From a candidate division WOR-3 bacterium (lineage in GTDB: Bacteria > Hydrothermota > Tepidihabitantia > SM23-42 > JAOAFX01): a stretch of DNA of 51,135 nt. Each line of letters opens with the position of its first letter. Position 1 is the stretch's first letter. Shown one piece after another: positions 25,154-33,043 of the stretch. The translations under genes were made by a program, and so were the position numbers. Below the pieces are notes generated by a model. The model worked only from the letters and a program-made list of their open reading frames with translations. It searched no databases and had not been told where the DNA came from. The DNA is taken from the NCBI GenBank assembly GCA_039802005.1, contig JBDRVV010000019.1:1-51135 (forward strand). The letters run 5' to 3'.

Positions 25154-27239
25154 AAATTTGCTCCTTATTGTTGTAGCTGCTTTTGGATGTGCACTATGGT
25201 TGCTTCCTCTAATATCAAAACAAAAGGATATTCCTATTTTTATATCACCTGACCCGTATTATCATGCCCGCAGGGTTTTGATAAACGTTAACAATTTTCC
25301 CAATATTCCCGTTTTCGATTATTACATCTCATATCCGACTGGGAATTATTGTATCTGGCCACCACTTTTTGATTTTTCTGCGGCATTGGTTTCCTGGCTT
25401 TTATTTTTAGGACATCCTTCTATATCACAAGTAGAATCAGTGTGTGCGGTTATGCCTGTACTATGGGGTATCCTGGTAATTTTATTAATATTCCAAATAG
25501 GTAATAAATTTTTCAATTCCCGAATGAACGCTTTATTAGCATCCTTCATTGCTACAATTTTACCGGTTACTTCTTTTTATGCAAGGGCAGGATATTTTGA
25601 CCATCACATCAGCGAAACCTTCGGTTTGCTTTTAATATTTTATTTTCTTATAAATGATGATTCAAATTGGATGCGAAAGTACCTGAAATTAGGATTTGCT
25701 TTCGGCATATCACTCCTTTTATGGCAAGGTGCGATACTATTTATTGGATTATCTTTCATCTTGCTTTTGGTTCATAAAGAATTTAAATCCTCAATTTCTT
25801 TTCTTACTGCATTTATTATCATTTTACCATTTAGTGTAGACACTCATTTTATTGATAGCCCATTTAGTTATCGCGGTCTCTCATATTTGCATTTGTCTTT
25901 GCTTTTAATAGCAACTTTAATCATGTGGGTTATGGTTATAATGCGGTCAAAAAATAGACTAAAGATAGTTGCGGTAATACCTATTTTTTTTCTTTTTATT
26001 TTGTTATTTTATTTGCTTCGTACCAAATCCTTTATCAATGGACTTTTTTTTATTTTTAAAAATGACCCATGGTTAGCAACAATATTGGAATTCCAACCAT
26101 TATTAGTACAAAGCGGTTATATTGATAATCTCACGGTGAAGCAAACAATTGGCTTAAGTTATTATGTCTGGCCAGCAATGCTTTTAATTACGATTTTAGA
26201 AAATAGAAAAAATAAATCAATTATTTATTTTATATTTTTTTGTCTATTCACTGGGTTGATATCATTTATAGGCCGCCGCTATGGAATCTGGTTTATCCCA
26301 TTTTTTTCGCTTATATTTTCATACACTCTGATAAAGATTTCCAAATTATTTAGCCCCAAAATAGGAATCGCTTTTAGCACTGTTGTTTTATTTCTAAATT
26401 TTTCTACAATTGATATAAGGTTTTATGGGATGCGTTTTGATGTACCCACAAGGGATGAAATAAATGCGTGCCGATGGATAAATGATTCACTTCCGAAAAC
26501 CAGCTATGTTTATAAACCCAACAGTAAACCTGAATATGGTATTATGTGTTTCTGGGATAGTGGTCATTATATTGTATATTTAGGTCAGAAACCGGTTACC
26601 GCATCAAATTTTGGTAATGATGCTCCCAACTTTCAAATAGTCAGTCAATTTTTTTTAACACAAACCGAAGAAGATGCATTAAATATTCTAAAAAAATTGG
26701 AATCTCCTTATGTGTACATGTATGGTGTATTGCGGAATATTTATTTATCTGCCAAATACTTAAAAGTTACACCACAGGAATTTTTAAATATATATTATAC
26801 TAAAGATAAAGCAGGCAAACCAATTACGATTATGGAACCAAATTCAATTGGTATCGCAACGAGTAGTTATCGACTTTCACAATATTTAGGAAGCGGATTT
26901 TACTTTAAAGATAAGTTTTATCCTCCGTATCGTCATTTCCGCCTTAGATATTTCAGTGGCAGTGTGAGAATATTTGAAATTGTTAAGGGTGCTGTAATCA
27001 AAGGCAAGTCCCTACCTAACACATCAGTAAAAGTTTCATGTAAAATTCAACTACCTAATATAACATTTGATTATTTTGATTCAGTTTCAACTAATAATAA
27101 CGGAGAGTTTTTAATTACAGTTCCTTATCCCACCAACTATGACAATGGTTACGAAATATTTTTTGATACAAAAATGGAAAAAACTATTTTTGTTTCGGAA
27201 GATAACATTAAATATGGGGATACAGTTTATGTAAAGTAA
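25134..27239 (+). CDS. STT3/AglB/PglB-family oligosaccharyltransferase
   Basis: 701 residues, with about 12 membrane helices in the first 430 and a soluble C-terminal part. The first outer loop has SPDPYYHARR (D40), the STT3 catalytic acidic loop, and YFDHHISETFG is a second conserved loop. The soluble domain has FWDSGHYIVYLG (W474-D475-S476-G477), equivalent to the WWDYG acceptor-binding motif. Such enzymes move a glycan from a lipid carrier to Asn in N-x-S/T. The tail (about 615-701) resembles a carboxypeptidase-regulatory-like beta domain. The neighbouring pilin has one N-x-T sequon, so pilin glycosylation is a reasonable inference. ATG 25134 is preferred over the adjacent TTG. Confidence 0.85.
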   Translation: MRSLFNKNLLLIVVAAFGCALWLLPLISKQKDIPIFISPDPYYHARRVLINVNNFPNIPVFDYYISYPTGNYCIWPPLFDFSAALVSWLLFLGHPSISQVESVCAVMPVLWGILVILLIFQIGNKFFNSRMNALLASFIATILPVTSFYARAGYFDHHISETFGLLLIFYFLINDDSNWMRKYLKLGFAFGISLLLWQGAILFIGLSFILLLVHKEFKSSISFLTAFIIILPFSVDTHFIDSPFSYRGLSYLHLSLLLIATLIMWVMVIMRSKNRLKIVAVIPIFFLFILLFYLLRTKSFINGLFFIFKNDPWLATILEFQPLLVQSGYIDNLTVKQTIGLSYYVWPAMLLITILENRKNKSIIYFIFFCLFTGLISFIGRRYGIWFIPFFSLIFSYTLIKISKLFSPKIGIAFSTVVLFLNFSTIDIRFYGMRFDVPTRDEINACRWINDSLPKTSYVYKPNSKPEYGIMCFWDSGHYIVYLGQKPVTASNFGNDAPNFQIVSQFFLTQTEEDALNILKKLESPYVYMYGVLRNIYLSAKYLKVTPQEFLNIYYTKDKAGKPITIMEPNSIGIATSSYRLSQYLGSGFYFKDKFYPPYRHFRLRYFSGSVRIFEIVKGAVIKGKSLPNTSVKVSCKIQLPNITFDYFDSVSTNNNGEFLITVPYPTNYDNGYEIFFDTKMEKTIFVSEDNIKYGDTVYVK

Positions 27240-27243
27240 AAGA

Positions 27244-28089
27244 TTATCGTTTCAGATTTTGCCAAGTGGAATGCGCCTTTCCATTTTTCAGATAATAGTA
27301 ATATCTTTCTGCATCACTACTATGTGGTTCTGTGGGTATTGAATCTATAATGCCTTTAGAGACTAATTCTTTCAGATTAATTGGTGCTCTCCCAATTTTG
27401 GTTACAAATTCTTCAATTTTTTTATTCAAAAATTCAATGTCAAGTTCCATCCTTGCTTCTTTGATATAAATCTCGGCAATTTTTTTCTCTTCGGGATTTT
27501 TGGCATTATTGTAAAGATCAATCCATAAGGCAAGGGCAGTCCTGGTATCACGCAATCTTTTAAGTGCAATATACCCTGCCCATCTTTTGGGCATATCGGT
27601 GGCAGTGGGTTTACTCGCAGAAATACGCATATATGACAATGCTGTTTTATAGTCCCTTAAAAAAACATAATGTATAAATCCATATACAAATGGAGTGCGC
27701 CACTCATTGTAGTCAGCCTGCATTCCCTTTTTTAATAATGCGAATGCCTGGTCGGGTCTATTCGCATCATGGGTTAGCATCAGGGCACCAAGGGTATAGG
27801 CATGATCAAAATATGGGTCAAGGGTGGTTAATATATCAAGGATATGATGCATAAGGTCGAATCGTAAATCAGTCATACGATGCTCGCCATAATACTGGAT
27901 AAATCTAAGCCAGACATAATCTGCTAAAGGCACATAGAATCCCAACGATAATGCACGGATTGCAAAACCCGACGGGAAATACATCAATTCGCCGATAAGT
28001 TCATGAGTTGTTTTCTTGAGGTCAATACGATAGGAGAGATTAACAATAAGAGAGAGGAAAAGAATTACGAAAAAAGTCTTTTTTAACAT
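27244..28089 (-). CDS. Membrane-anchored TPR-like protein with pseudopilin-type C-terminal tail
   Basis: 281 residues. One N-terminal hydrophobic segment (about 5-22) is followed by SLGFYVPLADYVWLRFIQYYGEH, a conserved phrase of a TPR-containing family seen beside pilus genes in other bacteria. Helical repeats span about 60-200. The C-terminal 50 residues (IGRAPINLKELVSKGIIDSIP followed by a Tyr-rich end) resemble the tail of GspG-type pseudopilins. The gene converges on the oligosaccharyltransferase with 4 nt between them. A role in pilus assembly is inference. Its upstream region is repeat-rich and shows no clear promoter. Confidence 0.6.
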   Translation of the reverse strand: MLKKTFFVILFLSLIVNLSYRIDLKKTTHELIGELMYFPSGFAIRALSLGFYVPLADYVWLRFIQYYGEHRMTDLRFDLMHHILDILTTLDPYFDHAYTLGALMLTHDANRPDQAFALLKKGMQADYNEWRTPFVYGFIHYVFLRDYKTALSYMRISASKPTATDMPKRWAGYIALKRLRDTRTALALWIDLYNNAKNPEEKKIAEIYIKEARMELDIEFLNKKIEEFVTKIGRAPINLKELVSKGIIDSIPTEPHSSDAERYYYYLKNGKAHSTWQNLKR

Positions 28090-28108
28090 TGCACTATCTC
28101 CCTATGTT

Positions 28109-28135
28109 AGACCCTGAAACGAGTTCAGGGTGACA
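28109..28135 (-). repeat. 27-bp palindromic repeat, copy 1
   Basis: On the minus strand TGTCA, arm CCCTGAA, loop CTCGT, arm TTCAGGG, TCT. It is the first of four family copies (28109, 28230, 28571, 28633) whose stem bases change in compensating pairs. Confidence 0.85.
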
Positions 28136-28210
28136 GGGCAAGGAAAAAACGAGTTCAGGGTGACAGGGCAAGGAAAAAACAAGTTCAGGGTGACAGGGAA
28201 AGGTGATTCC
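28121..28210. repeat. Tandem 30-bp repeat, three units
   Basis: Units at 28121-28150 and 28151-28180 are identical; the third (28181-28210) matches over its first 18 bases and then diverges. Each begins with the right half of the 27-bp palindrome (GTTCAGGGTGACAG), so the array grew from copy 1. Confidence 0.9.
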
Positions 28211-28229
28211 ACGGTGATCGATGATTTTT

Positions 28230-28256
28230 TGTCATGCTGAACTTGTTTCAGCATCT
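28230..28256 (+). repeat. 27-bp palindromic repeat, copy 2 (left flank of the GIY-YIG gene)
   Basis: TGTCA, arm TGCTGAA, loop CTTGT, arm TTCAGCA, TCT. With six further bases (to 28262) it is identical over 33 bp to copy 3. The GIY-YIG stop codon lies at its edge. Confidence 0.92.
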
Positions 28257-28261
28257 TATTT

Positions 28262-28561
28262 TTATTCATTGTTGATGAGCTCTTCACTCAGGTCCTTCCA
28301 TTCTTTATTATTTTGTGTAATGAGATTTATTTTCCAATCTCGGTGCCAGTTCTTTAACTGTTTTTCCCGCCTGATTGCGCAGTCAATTTCATTTGTAATC
28401 TCATAATAAACAAGCTTCGTTAAATTATATTTTTTTGTGAATCCATTAATTAATTTATTTTTATGCTCATACATTCTGCGAACGAGATTGTTGGTGACTC
28501 CAATATAAAGCACCTTGTTTGTTTTATTGGTTAGAATATAAACATAATACTGATTATTCAT
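28262..28561 (-). CDS. Small GIY-YIG (URI-type) endonuclease
   Basis: 99 residues. QYYVYILTNKTNKVLYIGVT holds the GIY and YIG pair, followed by NNLVRRMYEHK with the conserved Arg, and AIRREKQLKNWHRDWK with the catalytic Glu. It is a stand-alone GIY-YIG domain of the COG2827/YhbQ-like group, whose biological role is poorly known; the fold cuts DNA using one metal ion. ATG 28561 is chosen; a second in-frame ATG at 28576 lies inside the right flanking repeat. The gene is bracketed by 33-bp direct repeats that also form hairpins, suggesting it travels with them. Confidence 0.88.
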   Translation of the reverse strand: MNNQYYVYILTNKTNKVLYIGVTNNLVRRMYEHKNKLINGFTKKYNLTKLVYYEITNEIDCAIRREKQLKNWHRDWKINLITQNNKEWKDLSEELINNE

Positions 28562-28570
28562 TTTTATTTC

Positions 28571-28597
28571 TGTCATGCTGAACTTGTTTCAGCATCT
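28571..28597 (+). repeat. 27-bp palindromic repeat, copy 3 (right flank of the GIY-YIG gene)
   Basis: Identical to copy 2; the identity runs on to 28603, making a 33-bp perfect direct repeat on both sides of the endonuclease gene. It overlaps the gene's possible upstream ATG. Confidence 0.92.
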
Positions 28598-28632
28598 TAT
28601 TTTGTATAAAAGGTTGGTTCTGTATTTTTTTT

Positions 28633-28659
28633 AGATTCCGAAACGAGTTCGGAATGACA
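28633..28659 (-). repeat. 27-bp palindromic repeat, copy 4
   Basis: On the minus strand TGTCA, arm TTCCGAA, loop CTCGT, arm TTCGGAA, TCT. Compared with the other copies the stem bases differ but still pair. Confidence 0.85.
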
Positions 28660-28815
28660 GGTAGTTGTAGATCCGGAATGATAAGGAGTTGTAGGTTCAG
28701 GATAACAAGTAGTTGTAGGTTCAGGATGACAAGTAGGTGTTAGTTCGGAGTGACTGACAATTGTAAGTTGGACGCAACAGGCAGTTGTAAGTTCAGAATG
28801 GCAAAAAGTACGGCG
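28648..28815. repeat. Degenerate 24-bp tandem array, seven units
   Basis: Units start at 28648, 28672, 28696, 28720, 28744, 28768 and 28792, each exactly 24 bp, with a core like TTCAGGATGACAAGTAGTTG. The last unit is the most decayed. The array begins inside copy 4 of the palindrome, so it grew from that element. The unit is a whole number of codons; the minus strand stays open for 81 codons as 8-residue repeats such as CHPEPTTT, which I judge not to be a real protein. Confidence 0.88.
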
Positions 28816-28838
28816 GACAATTGGAAGAATGATTTGTA

Positions 28839-29606
28839 TCATTTAAATTCCCTTTGTTCAAAAATCAATACTGACAGATAAAGCAAAAAAATCGTGTAAA
28901 TCAATCCGTAGCAAATTGAGAATAATACCTGGTCAGTGAATATAGGTAGTTTATGGACAAGTTCTAACCGAAGGTTAAAATTTTCAAGATTGGGCAGGAT
29001 ATAATAAAATCCGTAGGCAAGATATTTTAACCCAGGAATTTTAACAGTATCTGCAAAAAGTTTTAAATCCGGACTTGCATGTCCAATTACATAAAATATC
29101 ACACCCATTATTGATGTCAATGTTGCTGAAGAGAAAGATGAGAAGAGTAGTAGAATTCCCAAAAGCACAGCGATTTCAATGAGGGAAAATGGTAGATTGA
29201 TTAATATTGATATGTCAAACTTACCTTCGTAAATAAAAATGACAAATTGATGGATTAATGCCATTGCTCCTTCCAATATTGCAATCAAAAGAAAAAGTCC
29301 AAGGAACTTACCAAGTATGATTTCGCTTCTCTTCACTGGTTTTGCAATAACCGTATAGATCGTTCTTTTTTCTATATCTTTATGAATCAGCGTGGATCCT
29401 ATAATAATTACGACAAGAATTCCGAAAAGTGATGCCACTGCCATGCCAAAGTCTCTTAACAATTTCGGTGATTCACCAAGGGCGAAAGGTTCAAGAAATA
29501 AAGAGATAACAATGAGCAAGATACTGAAGATTATTAATAAAAGCATTATTCTTTGTCTTAAACTCTCTTTGAATGTATTTTCCGCGATTGCCAGAATTCT
29601 ATGCAT
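28839..29606 (-). CDS. ABC-2 type transporter permease
   Basis: 255 residues with six hydrophobic segments. The opening MHRILAIAENTFKESLRQRI and the loop TLIHKDIEKRTIYTVIAKPVKRSEIILGKFLG are typical of NosY/ABC-2 permeases. It forms the membrane part of an exporter with the ATPase encoded 4 nt upstream. The substrate is unknown; such pairs export lipids, drugs or peptides or help build complexes. No ribosome-binding site other than AAGGAAGG near the ATPase stop is seen, so coupling with the ATPase is likely. Confidence 0.88.
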   Translation of the reverse strand: MHRILAIAENTFKESLRQRIMLLLIIFSILLIVISLFLEPFALGESPKLLRDFGMAVASLFGILVVIIIGSTLIHKDIEKRTIYTVIAKPVKRSEIILGKFLGLFLLIAILEGAMALIHQFVIFIYEGKFDISILINLPFSLIEIAVLLGILLLFSSFSSATLTSIMGVIFYVIGHASPDLKLFADTVKIPGLKYLAYGFYYILPNLENFNLRLELVHKLPIFTDQVLFSICYGLIYTIFLLYLSVLIFEQREFK

Positions 29607-29610
29607 AACA

Positions 29611-30354
29611 TTACCTTCCTTTTACCTGCTCAAAGAACCAGTCTTCAAGTGATATTTCATCGGTCTTTGTGCCTTTTTTCAGAAGTTCGTCAAGCGGTCC
29701 GATCTGCATAATTTTGCCGTCTATTATTATTCCAATTCTATCGCAAACTGCCTCGGCATCAGGGAGGATGTGGGATGAGAAAAATATGGTTTTTCCATTT
29801 TTTTTCAATTCCAAAACCAGATCCTTTATCTCTTTTCTGCCGATCGGGTCAAGTCCAGTCAATGGTTCATCAAGAATTAGTAAATCAGGGTCGCCAACAA
29901 GTGCCTGGGCAATGCCGATTCGTTGGAGCATTCCACGGGAGTATTTTCTTAACGGCAAATCTGCCGCCCTTTTCAATCCTACTTTTTCTATCAATTCCAT
30001 AAGTATGTTTTTTTTAGTATGCTTATTGCAAAGCATTGCATGTATTTTCAAAAATTCATAGCCGGTTAAATGTTCATAGAAATAAGGAGACTCCGGGAGA
30101 AATCCGATCCGTTTTTTTGCCTCAAGTGAGTTCGGCGGATAACCAAAGATTTCAATACTGCCCCGGTCCGGTCTTATCAATCCGGTAATCGTTTTTATCG
30201 TTGTTGTTTTGCCAGCACCATTGGGACCAAGGAAACCGAAAACCTCACCTTTATAAACTTCAAAAGAAATTCCCTTCAATATCTCTTTCTTTTTCTCCCA
30301 GAAATGGACTTTAAATGAACGATGCAAATCTTCAATTTTAATGGCAATTTCCAT
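29611..30354 (-). CDS. ABC transporter ATP-binding protein
   Basis: 247 residues. Walker A is GPNGAGKTTT near residue 44; the signature reads YSRGMLQRIGIAQALVG in place of LSGGQ; Walker B is LLILDEPLTGLDP; the switch histidine is in FSSHILPDAE. It is the DrrA/CcmA-like ATPase of an ABC-2 exporter. The S-R-G variant of the signature is common in this subfamily. The promoter predicts a start codon at the very 5' end of the mRNA. It is transcribed with the permease gene. Confidence 0.93.
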   Translation of the reverse strand: MEIAIKIEDLHRSFKVHFWEKKKEILKGISFEVYKGEVFGFLGPNGAGKTTTIKTITGLIRPDRGSIEIFGYPPNSLEAKKRIGFLPESPYFYEHLTGYEFLKIHAMLCNKHTKKNILMELIEKVGLKRAADLPLRKYSRGMLQRIGIAQALVGDPDLLILDEPLTGLDPIGRKEIKDLVLELKKNGKTIFFSSHILPDAEAVCDRIGIIIDGKIMQIGPLDELLKKGTKTDEISLEDWFFEQVKGR

Positions 30355-30362
30355 ATTAAAAA

Positions 30363-30390
30363 ATTATATCTGAAAATACTTTTTTGTAAA
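30363..30390 (-). promoter_or_regulatory. Predicted promoter of the ABC transporter genes
   Basis: On the minus strand TTTACA (30390-30385), 16-bp spacer, TATAAT (30368-30363), then 8 nt to ATG 30354 with no ribosome-binding site; near-leaderless. Confidence 0.75.
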
Positions 30391-30433
30391 GATAGAATTT
30401 GCTTTTACTAAGAAAAATTAAATGCCTACGATA

Positions 30434-30461
30434 TTGAAATTTTAGGCGAATTGCATATAAT
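30434..30461 (+). promoter_or_regulatory. Predicted promoter of priA
   Basis: TTGAAA (30434-30439), 16-bp spacer, TATAAT (30456-30461); about 30 nt of leader before ATG 30497. Confidence 0.65.
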
Positions 30462-30496
30462 GATATAGGTAGTTATGTTAAAACAGGTTTTTAACT

Positions 30497-32479
30497 ATGT
30501 TAGTTGATGTGGCGATACCGAATACAAAGTTTGATTATCTTACATATCAAAGTGACTTTGAACTGCATATCGGTGATTTGGTCATTGTTCCCTTAAAGAA
30601 AAAGTATAAATATGGAATAGTCGTTAGCACAAATATCAAAAGGGATGTGCCCAATATAAAAAAAGTCCAGAAGTTGGTTGAAACAAATTTTATCTCACCA
30701 AAATTATTGAGTCTCTATAAATGGATTGCCTCTTATTATGTTTCTTATCTTGGCGAGGTTCTCAAACAGGCATTTCCGTCCAGGGTCTTAAAAAAATTTG
30801 AATACATAAAAAAAGAATATGAAAAACCAACGATAGCGAAGGAGCCTGTTCCAACATATTCTCAGAGTAATGCGATAAATCGTATTCTTTATTCAGTTAG
30901 AAAAAATATCTTTAAGGTTTATCTACTTTTTGGTGTTACCGGGAGCGGAAAGACCGAAGTCTATTTAAAGGTTATCTCTGAAGTTTTAAAAAACGGAGGC
31001 AAGGCGCTTGTTCTCGTTCCCGAAATATCAATGACACCCCTTTTATTAAAACGATTTGCTGAACGTTTTGGTAAGGATGTAATTACAATACACTCGGCAC
31101 TTACTGTCAGAGAGCGAAGAAACGCATGGTATGGTATTAAAAATGGAATTTATAAAGTCATTATTGGACCAAGAAGTTCGGTATTTCTTCCTATACCAGA
31201 TTTGAAAATAATCATCATTGATGAAGAACATGACCATTCCTATAAAGAACATCAGCAGGCAGTTAAATACAATGCGCGGGATGTTGCCGTGGTCAGGGCA
31301 AAGATTGAAAATTGCGTTGTCGTCTTGGGTAGTGCCACACCACAAATAGAATCATATTATAATGCTGGTATCGGCAAATACGAACTTTTAACTTTAAAAG
31401 AGAGAATAGATGCCCGTCCTTTACCCGATGTTGAGGTTGTTGATTTAAAAAAGGAAGGTGGAAAATTTATTTCTCAAAGATTTGAAGAATCTATTAAGGG
31501 AATAATACAAAAAAATGAACAGGCAATTCTTTTTTTAAATCGCCGTGGTTTTGCACCGAGTTTGATTTGTCCGAATTGCGGCTATATCGTTCGTTGTCCA
31601 TATTGTAAATTACCACTGGTATATCATCGGGCTACTACAAAAAGTGATGTCTCTGTACTTTCTTGCCATACTTGTGATTATAAAACAGATTATTTCAACC
31701 ATTGCCCTAAATGTGGGAAGGCTACTTTGTTATATCGTGGTGCAGGAACTCAGCGCATAGAGGAGATAATTAGAAGGATATTAAGATCAGAATTGAATGG
31801 GAATACGGAAAATTGTAGAACAACTATTTTAAGACTTGATCGCGATAGTGCACGGAAAAGGGGAGAGGCAGAAGAAATTTTGAAAAAATTTGAAGAACAA
31901 AAGGCACAGATATTGCTCGGCACACAACTCGTTACAAAAGGATTTGATTTCCCAAATGTAACATTCGTGGGAATTGTTAATGCCGATACAATTCTGAATC
32001 TCCCTGATTTCAGGGGTAGTGAAAGGACATTTCAAGTTTTAACCCAGGTCGCAGGAAGGGCAGGCAGGGGAAATAAACCGGGCAGGGTTTTGATACAAAC
32101 ATATCATCCCGAGCAATATTCAATACTTTTTAGCCAGTTGCAGAATTATCCAAAATTTTATGCTGAAGAAATGAAATTGCGCAAAGAACTTAATTTCCCA
32201 CCATTTTCGCGGTTAATTCTTATCCGGCTTTCAGGTAAAGACGAACAGAATACATGGAATGAAGCGAAGAAAATTTATGATTTGTTGACTGAAATAAAAG
32301 GTATTAAAATTTTTGGACCTAATCAGTCTTTTTATTACAAAATAAGAAACAATTATCGTGTTTACATACTACTAAAGACGCCGCTAAAGTTTGACCATCG
32401 CAAATTGAAATTTTTGAAACAGATTAAATTGAGTAAATCAAAATTAGAGATTGATGTTGACCCGGTTGAGGTATTTTGA
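30497..32479 (+). CDS. priA: Primosomal protein N' (replication restart helicase PriA)
   Basis: 660 residues. The N-terminal 3'-DNA-binding domain (about 1-100) is followed by a superfamily 2 helicase with Walker A FGVTGSGKTEVY near residue 147 and DEEHDHSYK near 240. A cysteine-rich zinc region (about 357-420; CPNC, CPYC, CHTC, CPKC) and GTQLVTKGFDFPNV with QVAGRAGRG complete the pattern. PriA reloads the replicative helicase at stalled forks. The length is slightly short against about 730 in E. coli but all core motifs are there. No strong ribosome-binding site precedes the ATG. Confidence 0.95.
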   Translation: MLVDVAIPNTKFDYLTYQSDFELHIGDLVIVPLKKKYKYGIVVSTNIKRDVPNIKKVQKLVETNFISPKLLSLYKWIASYYVSYLGEVLKQAFPSRVLKKFEYIKKEYEKPTIAKEPVPTYSQSNAINRILYSVRKNIFKVYLLFGVTGSGKTEVYLKVISEVLKNGGKALVLVPEISMTPLLLKRFAERFGKDVITIHSALTVRERRNAWYGIKNGIYKVIIGPRSSVFLPIPDLKIIIIDEEHDHSYKEHQQAVKYNARDVAVVRAKIENCVVVLGSATPQIESYYNAGIGKYELLTLKERIDARPLPDVEVVDLKKEGGKFISQRFEESIKGIIQKNEQAILFLNRRGFAPSLICPNCGYIVRCPYCKLPLVYHRATTKSDVSVLSCHTCDYKTDYFNHCPKCGKATLLYRGAGTQRIEEIIRRILRSELNGNTENCRTTILRLDRDSARKRGEAEEILKKFEEQKAQILLGTQLVTKGFDFPNVTFVGIVNADTILNLPDFRGSERTFQVLTQVAGRAGRGNKPGRVLIQTYHPEQYSILFSQLQNYPKFYAEEMKLRKELNFPPFSRLILIRLSGKDEQNTWNEAKKIYDLLTEIKGIKIFGPNQSFYYKIRNNYRVYILLKTPLKFDHRKLKFLKQIKLSKSKLEIDVDPVEVF

Positions 32480-32563
32480 TGAATTAAGCATTATTTATTA
32501 GAGACAACAACCTCTGATATCTATTTATGATTTTCAATCTTCTAATATTATCAAAAATATATA

Positions 32564-32579
32564 TGTCTCTTCTGAGACA
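32564..32579. repeat. Small inverted repeat TGTCTC-TTCT-GAGACA
   Basis: Perfect 6-bp arms with a 4-nt loop, about 50 bp upstream of the regulator promoter. The half-site GAGACA also occurs in the repeats ahead of the pilin promoter, but no sigma-54 site follows here. The remaining priA-to-promoter gap is AT-rich with nothing else evident. Confidence 0.5.
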
Positions 32580-32629
32580 AATATTCGCTTTGTATATATA
32601 AGTAATATAATCTTTTTGTATACAGATTC

Positions 32630-32657
32630 TTGACAAAAATTAACTTTCCATTATACT
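32630..32657 (+). promoter_or_regulatory. Predicted promoter of the winged-helix regulator
   Basis: TTGACA (32630-32635), 16-bp spacer, TATACT (32652-32657). The operator at 32664 starts where transcription should begin, so bound protein would block the promoter. Confidence 0.8.
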
Positions 32658-32663
32658 GATATA

Positions 32664-32690
32664 CCATTATTCCAATATTCTGGAATTATG
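32664..32690. promoter_or_regulatory. Operator-like inverted repeat upstream of the regulator gene
   Basis: CATTATTCCA (32665-32674) and TGGAATTATG (32681-32690) pair with one mismatch around a 6-bp centre. The 23 bases 32664-32686 recur exactly at 33047-33069 on the other side of the gene. Confidence 0.75.
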
Positions 32691-32714
32691 GAATGATGAA
32701 ATGGAGGTATCATT

Positions 32715-33032
32715 ATGGAGATAATCGAGAAAAGATTTCGTGGTTCAACAATATGTCGTGTTTTAGGATATCCAATATCTTATGGAATATTGAAACTATT
32801 GTTAGAAAAAGAAAAATTAGATTTAAGTACAATTGTGAAACATGTTAAAAGATCAAAACAAGCAGTTTGTTCTCAGATGACTAAATTACGATTGGCGAAT
32901 CTGGTGCGCTATGAAAAAAAGGGAAAATCTACTACTTACTGGATAAAATATCCCGAGGAAATTAGGAAATTTCTTGATGCTTGCGAGCAATTGGTAGAAA
33001 GAATATCTAAACGCCTTGATAAAGATGTATAA
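32715..33032 (+). CDS. Small ArsR-like winged-helix transcription regulator
   Basis: 105 residues. A winged-helix core runs from SYGILKLLLEKEKLDLSTIV through the recognition helix SKQAVCSQMTKLRLANLV to the wing RYEKKGKSTTYWI, as in ArsR/SmtB-type repressors. The usual ELCVCDL metal site is absent; three scattered cysteines (14, 52, 89) are the only candidate ligands. GGAGG precedes ATG 32715. Near-identical palindromes on both sides imply self-repression. No target gene is adjacent downstream, so it controls only itself or distant genes. What it senses is unknown. Confidence 0.75.
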   Translation: MEIIEKRFRGSTICRVLGYPISYGILKLLLEKEKLDLSTIVKHVKRSKQAVCSQMTKLRLANLVRYEKKGKSTTYWIKYPEEIRKFLDACEQLVERISKRLDKDV

Positions 33033-33043
33033 TTAGTACCATA

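Noticed and set aside
28648-28815. The 24-bp units as a CRISPR array
   Set aside because: The units are directly tandem with no unique spacers, drift steadily and derive from the neighbouring palindrome.
28597-28842. An 81-codon ORF with 8-residue repeats as a protein
   Set aside because: It is the by-product of a 24-bp tandem repeat and a palindromic element read in frame; it starts within the end of the ABC permease gene region and lacks a convincing start site.
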